A stretch of 64,000 nt of DNA from Hymenobacter daecheongensis DSM 21074 (lineage in GTDB: Bacteria; Bacteroidota; Bacteroidia; Cytophagales; Hymenobacteraceae): contig NZ_FQYN01000006.1 of assembly GCF_900141805.1 (NCBI RefSeq), positions 283,405 through 347,404 of the forward strand, given 5' to 3'. Under the pieces are notes generated by a model. It was not told the DNA's origin and ran no database searches. It was given only the letters and a program-made list of their open reading frames with translations. Made by a program: the position numbers and the translations under genes. Positions 20,429-31,579 of the stretch are shown here, piece after piece. Positions within the stretch are counted from its first letter, which is position 1; each line of letters starts with the position of its first letter.

Positions 20429-21460
20429 ATGCCTGCTTCCCCCGCGCCTGACCTGACGCTGTACTATCCTTTTGAGGAAAAACAGTTCGCCGACCACTGT
20501 TTTTTGTGCGGCACGCCCACCACGCCGGCCCAGGCCGTGCTGGTGTTTGATGAGTGGCTGCTGCAGCGCTATCAGCTGGCCGGGCAGCGCATTCAGCTGC
20601 TCGACCAGAGCGTGCAGGAATACCAGAATCTGCGGGTGCCGTGCTGCCCCGGCTGCCGCACGCGCTACGTGCAGCCGCTGGAAGCCACGGTGGCCGCAGC
20701 TACTGCTGCCGGCCCGGCCGGCCTGCGGGCTTTGGACGAAAAAACGCTGTTTCTGTGGCTGGGCAAGATGTTTTATGGCATCCTGGTGCTGGAGCTGCTC
20801 AACGAGTTGAATCCGCTCATCAAACCCCAGTATCCGCTTTCTGAGAACGGGCAGATGCTGCGGCGGCTTCAGGCGTTCTTCCAGACGTTTCAGGCGCTGC
20901 GGGTGCCCATCGTGTTTGAGGACTTCGTGCCGGCCTCCATCTTCCTACTCGAAACCGACCCTGGACAGGACCCGATTTCGTTTGAGTACGACGACGATCT
21001 GACCACCATGACGTTCAGCATCAAGCTAAATGGCATGATCATCATTGCCTGCTTCATCGACAATGGGCTGCTGCGCCAGGCCATGCGCCGCGTGTATCAG
21101 GATGCCCAGCGGCCGCTACACCCCGTGCAGTTGGCCGAGTTCAAAGCCCGTGTGTATTACGGGGCGCACCTGCTGAACGTGATACCCGATTACTATCCGC
21201 GTCCCATACAGCCCCACGACGACCATATCATATACGATACGCTCATCGACGACATTACGCGGGAGATTTTCAATCCGTGGGAAAATTCCGGCTACGGGCA
21301 GTCGTTGCAGGAAATGTGGAAGCGGTGGCAGATTCCGTACACCGAAATCATGCGCGACCCCGCGCGGCCGTTGAGCTACTTATACGATGCGCAGGGCACG
21401 CCGCGCACGCTGGAAAGCTTTCCGGTGGCCAGCAAGGCTGGCGAACCATCAGACCAATAG
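20429..21460 (+). CDS. cytoplasmic protein of unknown function with a zinc-ribbon-like cysteine cluster
   Basis: A 343-residue protein without a signal peptide. Near the N-terminus two cysteine groups, HCFLCG (about 28-33) and CCPGCRTRY (about 71-79), are spaced as in a zinc-binding finger, resembling the start of some HNH-type or zinc-ribbon proteins. The rest is aromatic-rich and acidic and I do not recognise it. A promoter-like TAnnTTTG lies upstream. It converges on the 3D-domain gene with a 4-base gap. Confidence 0.6.
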   Translation: MPASPAPDLTLYYPFEEKQFADHCFLCGTPTTPAQAVLVFDEWLLQRYQLAGQRIQLLDQSVQEYQNLRVPCCPGCRTRYVQPLEATVAAATAAGPAGLRALDEKTLFLWLGKMFYGILVLELLNELNPLIKPQYPLSENGQMLRRLQAFFQTFQALRVPIVFEDFVPASIFLLETDPGQDPISFEYDDDLTTMTFSIKLNGMIIIACFIDNGLLRQAMRRVYQDAQRPLHPVQLAEFKARVYYGAHLLNVIPDYYPRPIQPHDDHIIYDTLIDDITREIFNPWENSGYGQSLQEMWKRWQIPYTEIMRDPARPLSYLYDAQGTPRTLESFPVASKAGEPSDQ

Positions 21461-21464
21461 GAAG

Positions 21465-21983
21465 TTAGCCAGCTCGCCAAACTGGCCCGGCCTTTTCCAC
21501 TTTTACTATTTTCACGCCTTTCCACATCTCATCGAGATGCTCCCATTTGGCGGCCAGAATATCCATGCAGTGCCGGTGGCGGCGGTTCATGGTGTCGTGA
21601 ATGATGTAGGTGCCGTCGAGCTTCTTGGAGATGCCCGTGACGCGCACTGAGTCGCCGAAGCTGAACGTGCCGCCCCAGGGCTTGAGCAAGTCGCGCGACA
21701 GGGCCATCCAGCGGTTTTTGCTGGAGTGTTGCGGGGTAATAAAGGAGTTATCGGCCGTGATAAACGGCTCAGAGTCAGTCTGCCGAGGGTCAGGCTCGTA
21801 GATGGTGGCCGTGACGGTATACGTGGGCAGATGACGGGGCACTCGCTTGGGAACAATGAGCGAAGGAGTAACCAACGATACCGTGCGCGGGCTCAGGTGC
21901 GCTACGGTGGAGGGGAGGGCAGCGGCGCTGAAAATGGGCCGTGGAGGAAAGAGGAAGGTCAGCAGGAATAAAGCAAGGGACAT
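21465..21983 (-). CDS. 3D-domain / RlpA-like double-psi beta-barrel secreted protein
   Basis: A 172-residue protein with an N-terminal hydrophobic signal (MSLALFLLTFLFPP). The C-terminal region (LLKPWGGTFSFGDSVRVTGI ... GTYIIHDTMNRRHRHCMDIL) follows the pattern of the 3D/RlpA-like double-psi barrel, whose conserved Asp residues act on peptidoglycan in relatives. The final Asp (MDIL) is present. Enzyme activity is inference. The gene points left, away from sucA, with a long gap upstream. Confidence 0.55.
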   Translation of the reverse strand: MSLALFLLTFLFPPRPIFSAAALPSTVAHLSPRTVSLVTPSLIVPKRVPRHLPTYTVTATIYEPDPRQTDSEPFITADNSFITPQHSSKNRWMALSRDLLKPWGGTFSFGDSVRVTGISKKLDGTYIIHDTMNRRHRHCMDILAAKWEHLDEMWKGVKIVKVEKAGPVWRAG

Positions 21984-22723
21984 GACGTTTGGGTTGATGA
22001 ACTCTTCTTTTGTCCGAAGAGGATGGACGGCCGGCCGACCCGGCTTGTGGGAGGCGAATTACCTGATCCGGAAGGAAAGGGTTATTCTGATCAGGTAAAG
22101 ACAAAGCAGCTGCGCTACCAGACTGCGGGAGGTACATAAGGGAAATCTAATATAGAGTATTATTATAATTTGTTGTATTTATAAAATATTGGCATTCGAA
22201 TAGAACCCCAAAAGTAGCGGAATTTTTTTAGCCTTCCGCTAACCACTTTAGCCGCCTATTAGGCAACGCGTTGGCAGCATTACAGTTCTGCAATGCAGAA
22301 AATCCTGAAAAGGCTGTTTCCAGGCCGTCCACGCACAAGCAGTTCATCAATGCATAGACGGGGCGGAACCCAACATGGCTGAATGCAGCGAGCTACAACG
22401 CTGAAATGATCCGGCCTTGTAGCTCACGGTCAATGATATTGCCCTCAATCGATATATGTGTATGCTCGCGCTATACAGTGTGGTATTGGTTGAAGTAAAA
22501 AAGTTATTCATTCAAAAACGCCTAATCAACTTAAGCCTTTCCTGCCCGTAGGAAAGGCTTTGCGCTTAATTTTGAATAGCTTGGCTGACGCAACTTCCGC
22601 GTACTGAAATCAGTTGCCTAATCAATGCGCTGAATAAGAGGCGTATTTGCATACGCGAATGTAAGTTTTTGCCTTGCACGCCAGCCGTATACATTTACGG
22701 CTGACTCATCCTGCTCCGATTAT
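21984..22723. other. 740-bp intergenic region upstream of sucA
   Basis: No protein or RNA gene is recognised. It is more AT-rich near 22140-22230. A hairpin (10-bp stem, 22534-22543 with 22550-22559) sits between divergent genes, so it is not an ordinary terminator of a coding gene; it could be part of a sucA leader or a small transcript. TAATTTTG at 22567-22574 matches the -7 consensus, about 150 bases before sucA. Confidence 0.5.
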
Positions 22724-25654
22724 ATGGACGCTTACTCCTATATCGCCAACGCCCACGGCGACTACATTGAACAGCTGTACCAAGCGTACAAGCAAAACCC
22801 GGAATCAGTCGATTTCGGCTGGCGCAAGTTCTTCGAAGGCTTTGACTTTTCGCAACAGTATCCGGCTGATGATCAGCTGGCTACTGGAGCAGGGGCGGCT
22901 CAGCCTATCGTGCGGCCTGCTGTAACTGGCAGCCCTGCTACGCTGGACGGCATTCGGGAGCAGCAGCCGGCCTACGGGGTGCTAAATACCGATGCTTCTA
23001 CCAACGATGGCGGCTCCATTATGCCCCTCGACGGCCTTTCGACCGACAAAGAAACGGCCGTTAGCAACCTGATTCATGCGTTTCGGAGCCGCGGCCACCT
23101 GCGGGCGAAAACCAACCCGGTGCGGGAGCGCAAAGACCGCAAAGCCCGCCTCGACCTTACCGATTTCGGCCTGAGCGAGGCCGACCTCGATACGTCGTTC
23201 CGGAACGGCTCACTGTTGGGCCTGGACGCTACGGCCAAGCTGCGCGACATTGTAGCGGCGCTGGAGAAAGTGTACACCCGCAGCATTGGCTTCGAATATA
23301 TGTACATCCGCGACCCGCAGGTGCTCGACTGGTTTCGCGAAAAAGTGGAGAAGGATTCGCTGAGCTTCAACCCCGGGGTGGAGTACAAAAAGCGTATTCT
23401 GAAGAAGCTGAACGAGGCAGTGGTATTTGAGAACTTCCTGCATACCAAGTTTTTGGGGCAGAAGCGCTTCTCGCTGGAAGGCGGCGAAACCACCATTCCA
23501 GCCCTTGATGCCATTATCAATAAGTCGTCGGAGCTGGGGGTGAAGGAAGTGATGATTGGGATGGCCCACCGCGGCCGCCTGAACGTGCTGGCCAACATCA
23601 TGGGCAAGACGTACGAGCAGATCTTCTCGGAATTCGAGGGCACGGCCGTACCTGACCTGACGATGGGCGACGGCGACGTGAAGTACCATATGGGCTACTC
23701 GTCGGAGGTAGAAACCGAGGGCGGGCAGAAGGTGAACCTGAAGCTGGCGCCCAACCCCTCGCACCTGGAAGCGGTGAACCCCGTGGTACAGGGCTTCGTG
23801 CGGGCCAAGATTGAGCACCAATACGCCGACGACTACCACCAGATTCTGCCCATCCTGATTCATGGCGACGCGGCGCTGGCCGGCCAGGGCATCGGCTACG
23901 AGCTGACGCAGATGTCGTTGCTGGAAGGTTACAAGACCGGCGGCACCATTCACTTCGTGATTAACAACCAGGTCGGCTTCACCACCGACTTTGAGGATGC
24001 CCGCTCTAGTATCTACAGCACAGATCTGGCCAAAATCATTGACGCGCCAGTGTTGCACGTGAATGGCGACGATCCGGAAGCAGTGGTGTTTGCCGTGCGT
24101 CTCGCTACCGAGTACCGCCAGCAATTTCATGCCGATATCTTCATTGATATGGTGTGCTACCGTCGCCACGGTCACAACGAGTCGGACGAGCCGAAATTCA
24201 CCCAGCCCACGCTCTACAACCTCATTTCGAAGCACCAGAACCCGCGCGAGGTGTACAACGCCATGCTGGTAGAGCGCGGCGACGTGGACGCGGCCCTAGC
24301 CGCTCAGATGGACAAAGAGTTCCGCGACACGCTGCAGGCCCGCCTGGATATGGTGAAGCAGAAGCCCTTGCCCTATAACTACCAAGCTCTCGAAAACGAA
24401 TGGCGCAGCCTGCGCCGCTCCAAGCCCGAGGACTTTGAATCGTCGCCGGAAACTGGCATCAGCGAAGAGGTGGTGCAGCAGGTGGGCAAGGCCCTGACTA
24501 CGCTGCCCGAAGGCTTCCGGCCCCTGAAGCAGATTGAGAAGCTGATGGAGGAGCGCCGGAAGATGTTCTTCGAGAGCCGGGTGCTGAACTGGGCCGCCGG
24601 CGAGCTGCTGGCCTACGGCTCGCTGCTGGCCGAGAAGCACATCGTGCGCGTGAGTGGGCAGGATGTGCAGCGCGGCACCTTCTCCCACCGCCACGCCGTG
24701 CTCCACGATGCCGAAACCTCGGCTCCTTACAACTCGCTCAACAACATCGGCGAGAGCCAGGAGAAGCTGAGCATCTTCAACTCGCTGCTGAGTGAGTACG
24801 CGGTGCTGGGCTTTGAATTCGGCTACGCCATGGCCAACCCGACGGCTCTGGTGGTGTGGGAGGCTCAGTTCGGCGACTTCGCCAACGGTGCCCAGACTAT
24901 GATTGACCAGTTCATTGTGAGCAGCGAAAGCAAGTGGCAGCGCATGAACGGCGTAGTGATGCTCTTGCCCCACGGCTACGAGGGCCAGGGCCCCGAGCAC
25001 TCCAATGCCCGCCCCGAGCGGTTTTTGCAGCTGGCGGCCGAAAATAACATAATTGTGGCCAACATGACCACGCCGGCCAACTTCTTCCATGCCCTGCGCC
25101 GGCAGCTGACGTGGAGCTTCCGCAAGCCGCTGGTGGTGATGTCGCCGAAATCGATGCTGCGCCACCCGCTGTGCGTGTCGCCGGTGGAGGAGTTTACCTC
25201 GGGCAACTTCCGCGAGGTGCTCGGCGACACGTTTGCCGAGGCCAAGAAAGTGAAGCGCGTACTGCTGTGCTCGGGCAAAGTATACTTCGACCTGCTGGAA
25301 GAGCAGCGTGCTTCCAACCGCACCGATGTGGCTATCGTGCGGCTGGAGCAGCTGCATCCGTTTCCTAAGAAGCAGCTTGCCATCGAACTGGCTAAGTACC
25401 CCAAAGCCAAACAGTATTGGGTGCAGGAAGAGCCGGAGAATATGGGATACTGGAACTACCTGCTCCGCTTTATGCGCCGCGAGCTGGAAGACGTGGTGGC
25501 CCGCAAGCCCTCGGCCTCGCCGGCTACGGGCTACAACAAGGTGCACGTGAAGGAGCAGAAGGACCTAGTGGCCCGCGCTTTCGGCATTTCTACCGCCGAG
25601 GTAGATGCGGAGAACATCAAAGCCACGGTAGAGGTAGCCAAAAAGCAGGACTAA
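22724..25654 (+). CDS. sucA: 2-oxoglutarate dehydrogenase E1 component
   Basis: A 976-residue thiamine-diphosphate enzyme that decarboxylates 2-oxoglutarate and hands the succinyl group to SucB in the citric acid cycle. The N-terminal E2-binding segment (YIEQLYQAYKQNPESVDFGW) is typical, followed by AHRGRLNVL, HGDAALAGQGIGYE and, near the C-terminus, LLPHGYEGQGPEHSNARPER. Length is slightly longer than E. coli SucA (933). It is followed after 5 bases by an MNT nucleotidyltransferase gene, then HEPN, then sucB, so all four may be cotranscribed. Confidence 0.97.
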   Translation: MDAYSYIANAHGDYIEQLYQAYKQNPESVDFGWRKFFEGFDFSQQYPADDQLATGAGAAQPIVRPAVTGSPATLDGIREQQPAYGVLNTDASTNDGGSIMPLDGLSTDKETAVSNLIHAFRSRGHLRAKTNPVRERKDRKARLDLTDFGLSEADLDTSFRNGSLLGLDATAKLRDIVAALEKVYTRSIGFEYMYIRDPQVLDWFREKVEKDSLSFNPGVEYKKRILKKLNEAVVFENFLHTKFLGQKRFSLEGGETTIPALDAIINKSSELGVKEVMIGMAHRGRLNVLANIMGKTYEQIFSEFEGTAVPDLTMGDGDVKYHMGYSSEVETEGGQKVNLKLAPNPSHLEAVNPVVQGFVRAKIEHQYADDYHQILPILIHGDAALAGQGIGYELTQMSLLEGYKTGGTIHFVINNQVGFTTDFEDARSSIYSTDLAKIIDAPVLHVNGDDPEAVVFAVRLATEYRQQFHADIFIDMVCYRRHGHNESDEPKFTQPTLYNLISKHQNPREVYNAMLVERGDVDAALAAQMDKEFRDTLQARLDMVKQKPLPYNYQALENEWRSLRRSKPEDFESSPETGISEEVVQQVGKALTTLPEGFRPLKQIEKLMEERRKMFFESRVLNWAAGELLAYGSLLAEKHIVRVSGQDVQRGTFSHRHAVLHDAETSAPYNSLNNIGESQEKLSIFNSLLSEYAVLGFEFGYAMANPTALVVWEAQFGDFANGAQTMIDQFIVSSESKWQRMNGVVMLLPHGYEGQGPEHSNARPERFLQLAAENNIIVANMTTPANFFHALRRQLTWSFRKPLVVMSPKSMLRHPLCVSPVEEFTSGNFREVLGDTFAEAKKVKRVLLCSGKVYFDLLEEQRASNRTDVAIVRLEQLHPFPKKQLAIELAKYPKAKQYWVQEEPENMGYWNYLLRFMRRELEDVVARKPSASPATGYNKVHVKEQKDLVARAFGISTAEVDAENIKATVEVAKKQD

Positions 25655-25659
25655 CGCTT

Positions 25660-25980
25660 ATGATAACCGAAGAGCAGATTCAGGCCATTGTCCGCCGTAT
25701 CGTGGAAGGCTATCAGCCCGACCGGATTATTCTGTTCGGCTCATACGCCTACGGCACGCCTACGGAGGATAGCGACCTGGATTTGTTGGTGGTGAAGCGC
25801 GATGCCGAACCTTCGGCCATGGCCCGGTCGGTGGCTGTACGCCGGGTATTGCGTGGTGCCGGAGCCGCGGCTATGGATATCCTTATCCGGACGCCGGAAG
25901 AGTTGCTGCTCAAATTGCCTCTTGCTTACACAGTTGAAGCGGAAGCCATACAAAAAGGACGTCTGTTGTATGCTGCTTAA
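25660..25980 (+). CDS. MNT-type nucleotidyltransferase (antitoxin of a HEPN/MNT pair)
   Basis: A 106-residue minimal nucleotidyltransferase. The catalytic pattern GS-x(9)-DxD is present (GSYAYGTPTEDSDLDLLV). Members of this family act as antitoxins, often by AMPylating the HEPN toxin. It starts 5 bases after the sucA stop and overlaps the HEPN gene by 11 bases, so translation is probably coupled. ATG 25660 was chosen because the longer in-frame ORF lies inside sucA. Confidence 0.85.
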   Translation: MITEEQIQAIVRRIVEGYQPDRIILFGSYAYGTPTEDSDLDLLVVKRDAEPSAMARSVAVRRVLRGAGAAAMDILIRTPEELLLKLPLAYTVEAEAIQKGRLLYAA

Positions 25981-26329
25981 CCCATCCAAACAACACCATA
26001 TCCGCACGTTATTCCAAGTAGCGGAGCGCGACTTGGAAAGCACCGAGGTACTGCTCCGGCATAGCCCGCACCTATATGAAGTCGTCGGGTTCCATTGCCA
26101 GCAGGCAGTAGAGAAGTTACTAAAAGCCGCGTTAGTGGGCGCGCACGTGGCATTCCCATGCACGCACGACCTGGTGCGTTTAGCCGAACTGCTGCCGGTA
26201 TCTTTGCAGTTGCCTGACGACCTCATTGACGAGGCGGCGGGACTGAATATTTTTGCGGTACAGCACCGCCACGAGCTGGAAGAAGCGTCAGGGCTGAATG
26301 CGGCTGCCTTGGTTACTTCCAGCAATTGA
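25970..26329 (+). CDS. HEPN-domain protein (putative toxin), partner of the MNT gene
   Basis: A 119-residue helical protein of the HEPN type (PF05168-like): ERDLESTEVLL near the N-terminus and VGFHCQQAVEKLLKAALVG in the middle. HEPN proteins of this arrangement are usually RNases or their relatives. The C-terminal motif that is often RYPD is here QHRHELEE, so it may be divergent or inactive. The start at 25970 overlaps the MNT gene. It lies 71 bases before sucB, between the two genes of the 2-oxoglutarate dehydrogenase pair. Confidence 0.8.
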   Translation: MLLNPSKQHHIRTLFQVAERDLESTEVLLRHSPHLYEVVGFHCQQAVEKLLKAALVGAHVAFPCTHDLVRLAELLPVSLQLPDDLIDEAAGLNIFAVQHRHELEEASGLNAAALVTSSN

Positions 26330-26400
26330 TTTGCGGCCGTGTTTCGGCCGATTATTACCGCATATTTGGCTTAGCTTGTTCTGCCCTTTAGCATTTTCCC

Positions 26401-28083
<1,683 letters not shown>

Positions 28084-28104
28084 AGCCACCAACCACGGAT
28101 TGGG

Positions 28105-28248
28105 ACGGATTTGTCGGATTTCACGGATTTTGTAAACGACTTCGTTTTCGCTTCGTGGTTTCAATCAACAAAAAAGGCTTGCCAACTGGCAAGCCTTTTT
28201 TGTTCCTGTTTAATCGTCCACGAAATCCGTGAAATCCGACAAATCCGT
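28105..28248. repeat. 26-bp perfect inverted repeat flanking a terminator
   Basis: Arms 28105-28130 and 28223-28248 are reverse complements made of repeated GGATTT units (ACGGATTTGTCGGATT). The terminator at 28168-28203 lies in the middle. The repeat sits between sucB (stop 28083) and the convergent hemoglobin gene (stop 28253). Confidence 0.9.
28168..28203. terminator. bidirectional terminator between sucB and the hemoglobin gene
   Basis: A 17-bp perfect stem (28168-28184 with 28187-28203), A6 before and T6 after the GC-rich core. Confidence 0.92.
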
Positions 28249-28252
28249 GGTT

Positions 28253-28642
28253 TTAGTCGACTGGCAGTTCCCGCGTACGGGTGGTTTGCAGGCGCGTGAC
28301 CAGCTGGCGGGCCAGCTGTTTGGCTTCCTCAGCTTTCGAGCCGGCGAAGCACTCTTCTACCGTAGATGAGAACAGGCTCAGCCAATGCGCGATGTGGGGG
28401 CCGCTGGTGGGCATGGCCAGCTGCGCGGGCACTGGCTCACCGTCTTCGGCCTGCTTGCCGAGCAGCGTATTGCTCCAGTAGCGGTATTGCGAAGTGAGGT
28501 AGTGGGGCCAGTGAATGCGGGCTGCGGCGCCGTAGCGCGGGCCGAGCAGGGTGTCATTCGTGGCCTTGTGGCATAGCGTATCGACCAGGGTCTTGATGTC
28601 GCCTTCCGTCCGGATGTCAGCTAGAGTAGCAGAGTTGATCAT
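28253..28642 (-). CDS. group III truncated hemoglobin
   Basis: A 129-residue globin-like protein. It follows the truncated hemoglobin group III pattern: an N-terminal helix, YGAAARIHWPHYLTSQYRYW with a central helix, the distal/heme-pocket region AMPTSGPHIAHWLSLF (proximal histidine likely H83 in PHIAHW), and the ending STVEECFAGSKAEEAKQLAR. Members bind oxygen or nitric oxide; the physiological role in Bacteroidota is not established. It converges on sucB across a palindrome. Confidence 0.85.
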   Translation of the reverse strand: MINSATLADIRTEGDIKTLVDTLCHKATNDTLLGPRYGAAARIHWPHYLTSQYRYWSNTLLGKQAEDGEPVPAQLAMPTSGPHIAHWLSLFSSTVEECFAGSKAEEAKQLARQLVTRLQTTRTRELPVD

Positions 28643-28826
28643 TGGTAAAAGCTGAAAAGAGTGGGATTTCGATACGCAGCGAATTTACGCGGGTTTCGCT
28701 TCTTTCGCTAATGTACGAATTAAATTATATGATTATAAATACAATAAATAGGAATTGAGTTCAACGGTGTCCCACTAAGCTCACAAACCCGCTTCCCAGC
28801 CCGCCTACTCAGGTTGACACGGAGCA

Positions 28827-28869
28827 GAACATCAAACTCACCATTTCACTATCTCACTATCTCACCACC
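28827..28869. repeat. single-arm copy of the 4860-4980 repeat family
   Basis: The segment begins with the same GAACATCAAACTCAC as the right arm at 4941-4980, followed by more TCAC/ATTTCAC units, and ends exactly at the stop codon of the DMT gene (28870). No matching inverted arm is seen nearby. Confidence 0.65.
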
Positions 28870-29781
28870 TCACCGCCTCCCCAGCACCACCAGCACCACG
28901 GCTACCACAATCAGGGCCGCGCCGATTAGGGTAGGGGTGCTAAGCTGCTCGCCGGCCACGGCCCAGCCCAGCAGCACCGCCACCACGGGGTTCACAAACG
29001 AGTTGGTGCCTGCCAGTGCCGGCTCCACGGCCCGCAGCAGCCAGATATAGGCCGAAAATGCTACAATGGAGCCCAGCGTGACCAGATAGCCATACGCCAG
29101 CCACGACTGCGCCGTCACGCTGGCTAGCGCGAAGCCGTGAGCTTCGCCGCGCACCAGGCCTGCCAGCAGCATCAGCGCGCCGCCGCACATCATCTGCATC
29201 CCGCCCGATACGAACGGCGACGACGCGGGCTGGTGCTTTTTGGCGTAGAGCGAGCCGATGGCCCACAGCAAGGCCGCCGTGAGCACCAGACTAATGCCCA
29301 GCGTTTCGTGGCCGGGCAGCGCCACGTGGCTCACGCCGGGCGTGCGGGCCACCAGGTACACGCCCACCATGCCGATGAGCAGGCCGATGGCCACGGGCAG
29401 GGTGGGGCGGCCCGACACGCCGCTCAACCAGCCCAGCACGGCCAGAAACAGCGGCACCACGGCCACCAGCAGCGCGGCCAGTCCGGAGGAAATATATTGT
29501 TCGCCAAGCGTCACGCCGCCGTTGCCGAAGGTGAGCAGGCAAATGCCGATGAGCAGCGCCTGACCCCAGCCGCGCCAGGTGGGGGCCGGCGCCCCGCGCA
29601 GCCGCATGAAGCTGTAGAGCAGCAAACCCGCCAGCAGGTAGCGCGAGCCGGCCATAAGCAGCGGCGGAATGCTGTCGATGGCGTAGCGGATGCCCAGATA
29701 GGTGGAGCCCCAGACGAGGTAGACGATGGCGAAAGCGCCAATAATGGCCGCCCGACTGGGCGCGGAGGAAGAGGAAGGCAT
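28870..29781 (-). CDS. EamA/DMT-family transporter, YedA-like
   Basis: A 303-residue membrane protein with ten hydrophobic helices in two EamA repeats. The family motif VYLVWGSTYLGIRYAID in helix 1 and SIVAFSAYIWLLRAVEPA in the second repeat match the YedA/DMT group, which usually export amino acids or small metabolites. Substrate unknown. ATG 29781 is chosen over an upstream TTG. It is divergent from the aminopeptidase. Confidence 0.88.
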   Translation of the reverse strand: MPSSSSAPSRAAIIGAFAIVYLVWGSTYLGIRYAIDSIPPLLMAGSRYLLAGLLLYSFMRLRGAPAPTWRGWGQALLIGICLLTFGNGGVTLGEQYISSGLAALLVAVVPLFLAVLGWLSGVSGRPTLPVAIGLLIGMVGVYLVARTPGVSHVALPGHETLGISLVLTAALLWAIGSLYAKKHQPASSPFVSGGMQMMCGGALMLLAGLVRGEAHGFALASVTAQSWLAYGYLVTLGSIVAFSAYIWLLRAVEPALAGTNSFVNPVVAVLLGWAVAGEQLSTPTLIGAALIVVAVVLVVLGRR

Positions 29782-29878
29782 ACAGGTTCGGACCAAGGAG
29801 AGCCCAAACCTACGGCAAACGGCCGCGGCCGGCTGCCTGCGCCCCGCGCAACGGCGCGGCCGGGCCGGCGTCTGTAGT

Positions 29879-29886
29879 TACCTTTG
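29879..29886 (+). promoter_or_regulatory. candidate -7 promoter element of the M1 aminopeptidase gene
   Basis: TACCTTTG, an exact TAnnTTTG match, 24 bases before the ATG at 29911. Confidence 0.45.
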
Positions 29887-29910
29887 GCTCTCTCCCTACC
29901 CCCGTTTTTT

Positions 29911-31569
29911 ATGCGTCGCCTTTCGTTTTTTGCCATTCTGGCCCTGCTGAGTCTGCCCTGGCAGGCCAGCGCTCAGCTGATGCAGCCCAAAAGCCAGTTC
30001 ACCCGCGCCGACTCGCTGCGCGGCAGCCTTTCGCCGCTGCGCACCTGCTACGATATCCGCTATTATCATCTGGATGTGAAGCTCGATATTGAGCAGCGGG
30101 CCCTGAGCGGCTCCAACCTGTTCCGCTTCACCGCCACCCAGGATTTCAGCAAGCTCCAGTTCGATCTGTTTGCCAACCTCGCGGTTGAAAAAGTGGTGTA
30201 CAAGGGCAAGAATCTGGCCTTCACCCGCGAGGCTAATGCTGTGTTCATCACCTTTCCGCAGCCTATCAAGGCGGGCAGTACGGATGAATTCACGGTGTTC
30301 TACTCCGGCAAGCCGACCGTGGCCGAGCGAGCACCCTGGGACGGCGGCTTGGTGTTCACCCAGGATTCCAACGGCAAGCCGTGGGTGGCTACGGCCTGCC
30401 AGGGCGTGGGAGCCAGCATCTGGTGGCCCACCAAAGACCACCAAGCCGACGAGGTGGATAGTATGCTGATTAGCGTGACGGTGCCCAAGGGTTTGAAAGA
30501 CGTGTCGAATGGGCGGCTGCGCAAAGTCACGCCGCTCAAGGACGGCACTACGCGCTTCGACTGGGCCGTGCGCAACCCCATCAACAACTACGACGTGGCC
30601 CTGAACGTGGGCGACTACACCCGCTTCGGCGACACTTACGACGGCGAAAAAGGCAAGCTCACGCTGGACTACTGGGTGCTGACGGAGAACCTAGCGAAGG
30701 CCAAAACGCATTTCGGGACCCATGTCAAGCCCATGCTCAAGTCGCTGGAGCACTGGTTTGGGCCGTACCCGTTCTATGAGGATGGCTACAAGCTGGTGGA
30801 TGCGCCCCACTTGGGCATGGAGCACCAGAGCGCCGTAGCCTACGGCAACAAGTACCAGAATGGCTACCTCGGCCACGACCGCTCGGCCACGGGCTGGGGG
30901 CTGAAATGGGACTTTATCATCGTGCACGAAAGCGGCCACGAGTGGTTCGGCAACAACATCACCAGCCAGGATATTGCCGATATGTGGATTCACGAGAGCT
31001 TCACCACCTACTCGGAGGCGCTGTTCGTGGAAAGCCAGTTTGGCAAGCTCGCCGGCCAGGAATACCTGCACGGGCAGCGCCGCAACATCCAGAACGACGG
31101 CCCCATCATCGGACCCTACGGCGTGAACAAAGAAGGCTCCGGGGATATGTACGATAAGGGCAGCAATATGCTCAACATGGTGCGCACCCTCGTCAACGAC
31201 GACGAGAAGTGGCGGCAGATGCTGCGCGGGCTGGGCAAAACCTTCTACCACCAGACCGTCACCACCGACCAGATTATCGGCTACCTCAACCAGCAGAGCG
31301 GCAAAAACTTCACGCCTGTCTTCGACCAGTACCTGCGCCACCGCAGCCTGCCGGTGCTGGAGCTGCGCCAGGACAAAGGCCAGCTGCTGGGCCGCTGGGT
31401 AGCCGAAGCCGACAACTTCACCATCCCCATCCGGATGCGCGTGCGCGGCTCGGAGTATAAATTCGTGCCCCTGACGACGAAGTTTCAGCCCATCGAGCTA
31501 GTGGGGGCCACGAAGGATAATATTGACATCGACACATTCAACTACTACATCGGCGTGCTGGTGGATTGA
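29911..31569 (+). CDS. exported M1-family aminopeptidase
   Basis: A 552-residue zinc metallopeptidase. ATG 29911 starts a signal peptide (LSFFAILALLSLPWQASAQ). The substrate-anchoring motif is GMEHQ at 302-306 (a variant of GAMEN), and the zinc site is H339-E340-S-G-H343 with the third ligand E362 in WIHESF. The N-terminal beta domain and thermolysin-like domain are complete; the long C-terminal helical domain of larger M1 enzymes is short. It probably removes N-terminal residues from peptides in the periplasm or outside. Confidence 0.92.
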   Translation: MRRLSFFAILALLSLPWQASAQLMQPKSQFTRADSLRGSLSPLRTCYDIRYYHLDVKLDIEQRALSGSNLFRFTATQDFSKLQFDLFANLAVEKVVYKGKNLAFTREANAVFITFPQPIKAGSTDEFTVFYSGKPTVAERAPWDGGLVFTQDSNGKPWVATACQGVGASIWWPTKDHQADEVDSMLISVTVPKGLKDVSNGRLRKVTPLKDGTTRFDWAVRNPINNYDVALNVGDYTRFGDTYDGEKGKLTLDYWVLTENLAKAKTHFGTHVKPMLKSLEHWFGPYPFYEDGYKLVDAPHLGMEHQSAVAYGNKYQNGYLGHDRSATGWGLKWDFIIVHESGHEWFGNNITSQDIADMWIHESFTTYSEALFVESQFGKLAGQEYLHGQRRNIQNDGPIIGPYGVNKEGSGDMYDKGSNMLNMVRTLVNDDEKWRQMLRGLGKTFYHQTVTTDQIIGYLNQQSGKNFTPVFDQYLRHRSLPVLELRQDKGQLLGRWVAEADNFTIPIRMRVRGSEYKFVPLTTKFQPIELVGATKDNIDIDTFNYYIGVLVD

Positions 31570-31579
31570 TTGCATAGTA

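Noticed and set aside
22240..22500. Possible tRNA or small gene in the gap before sucA
   Set aside because: No cloverleaf or T-loop consensus and no open frame with a plausible start.
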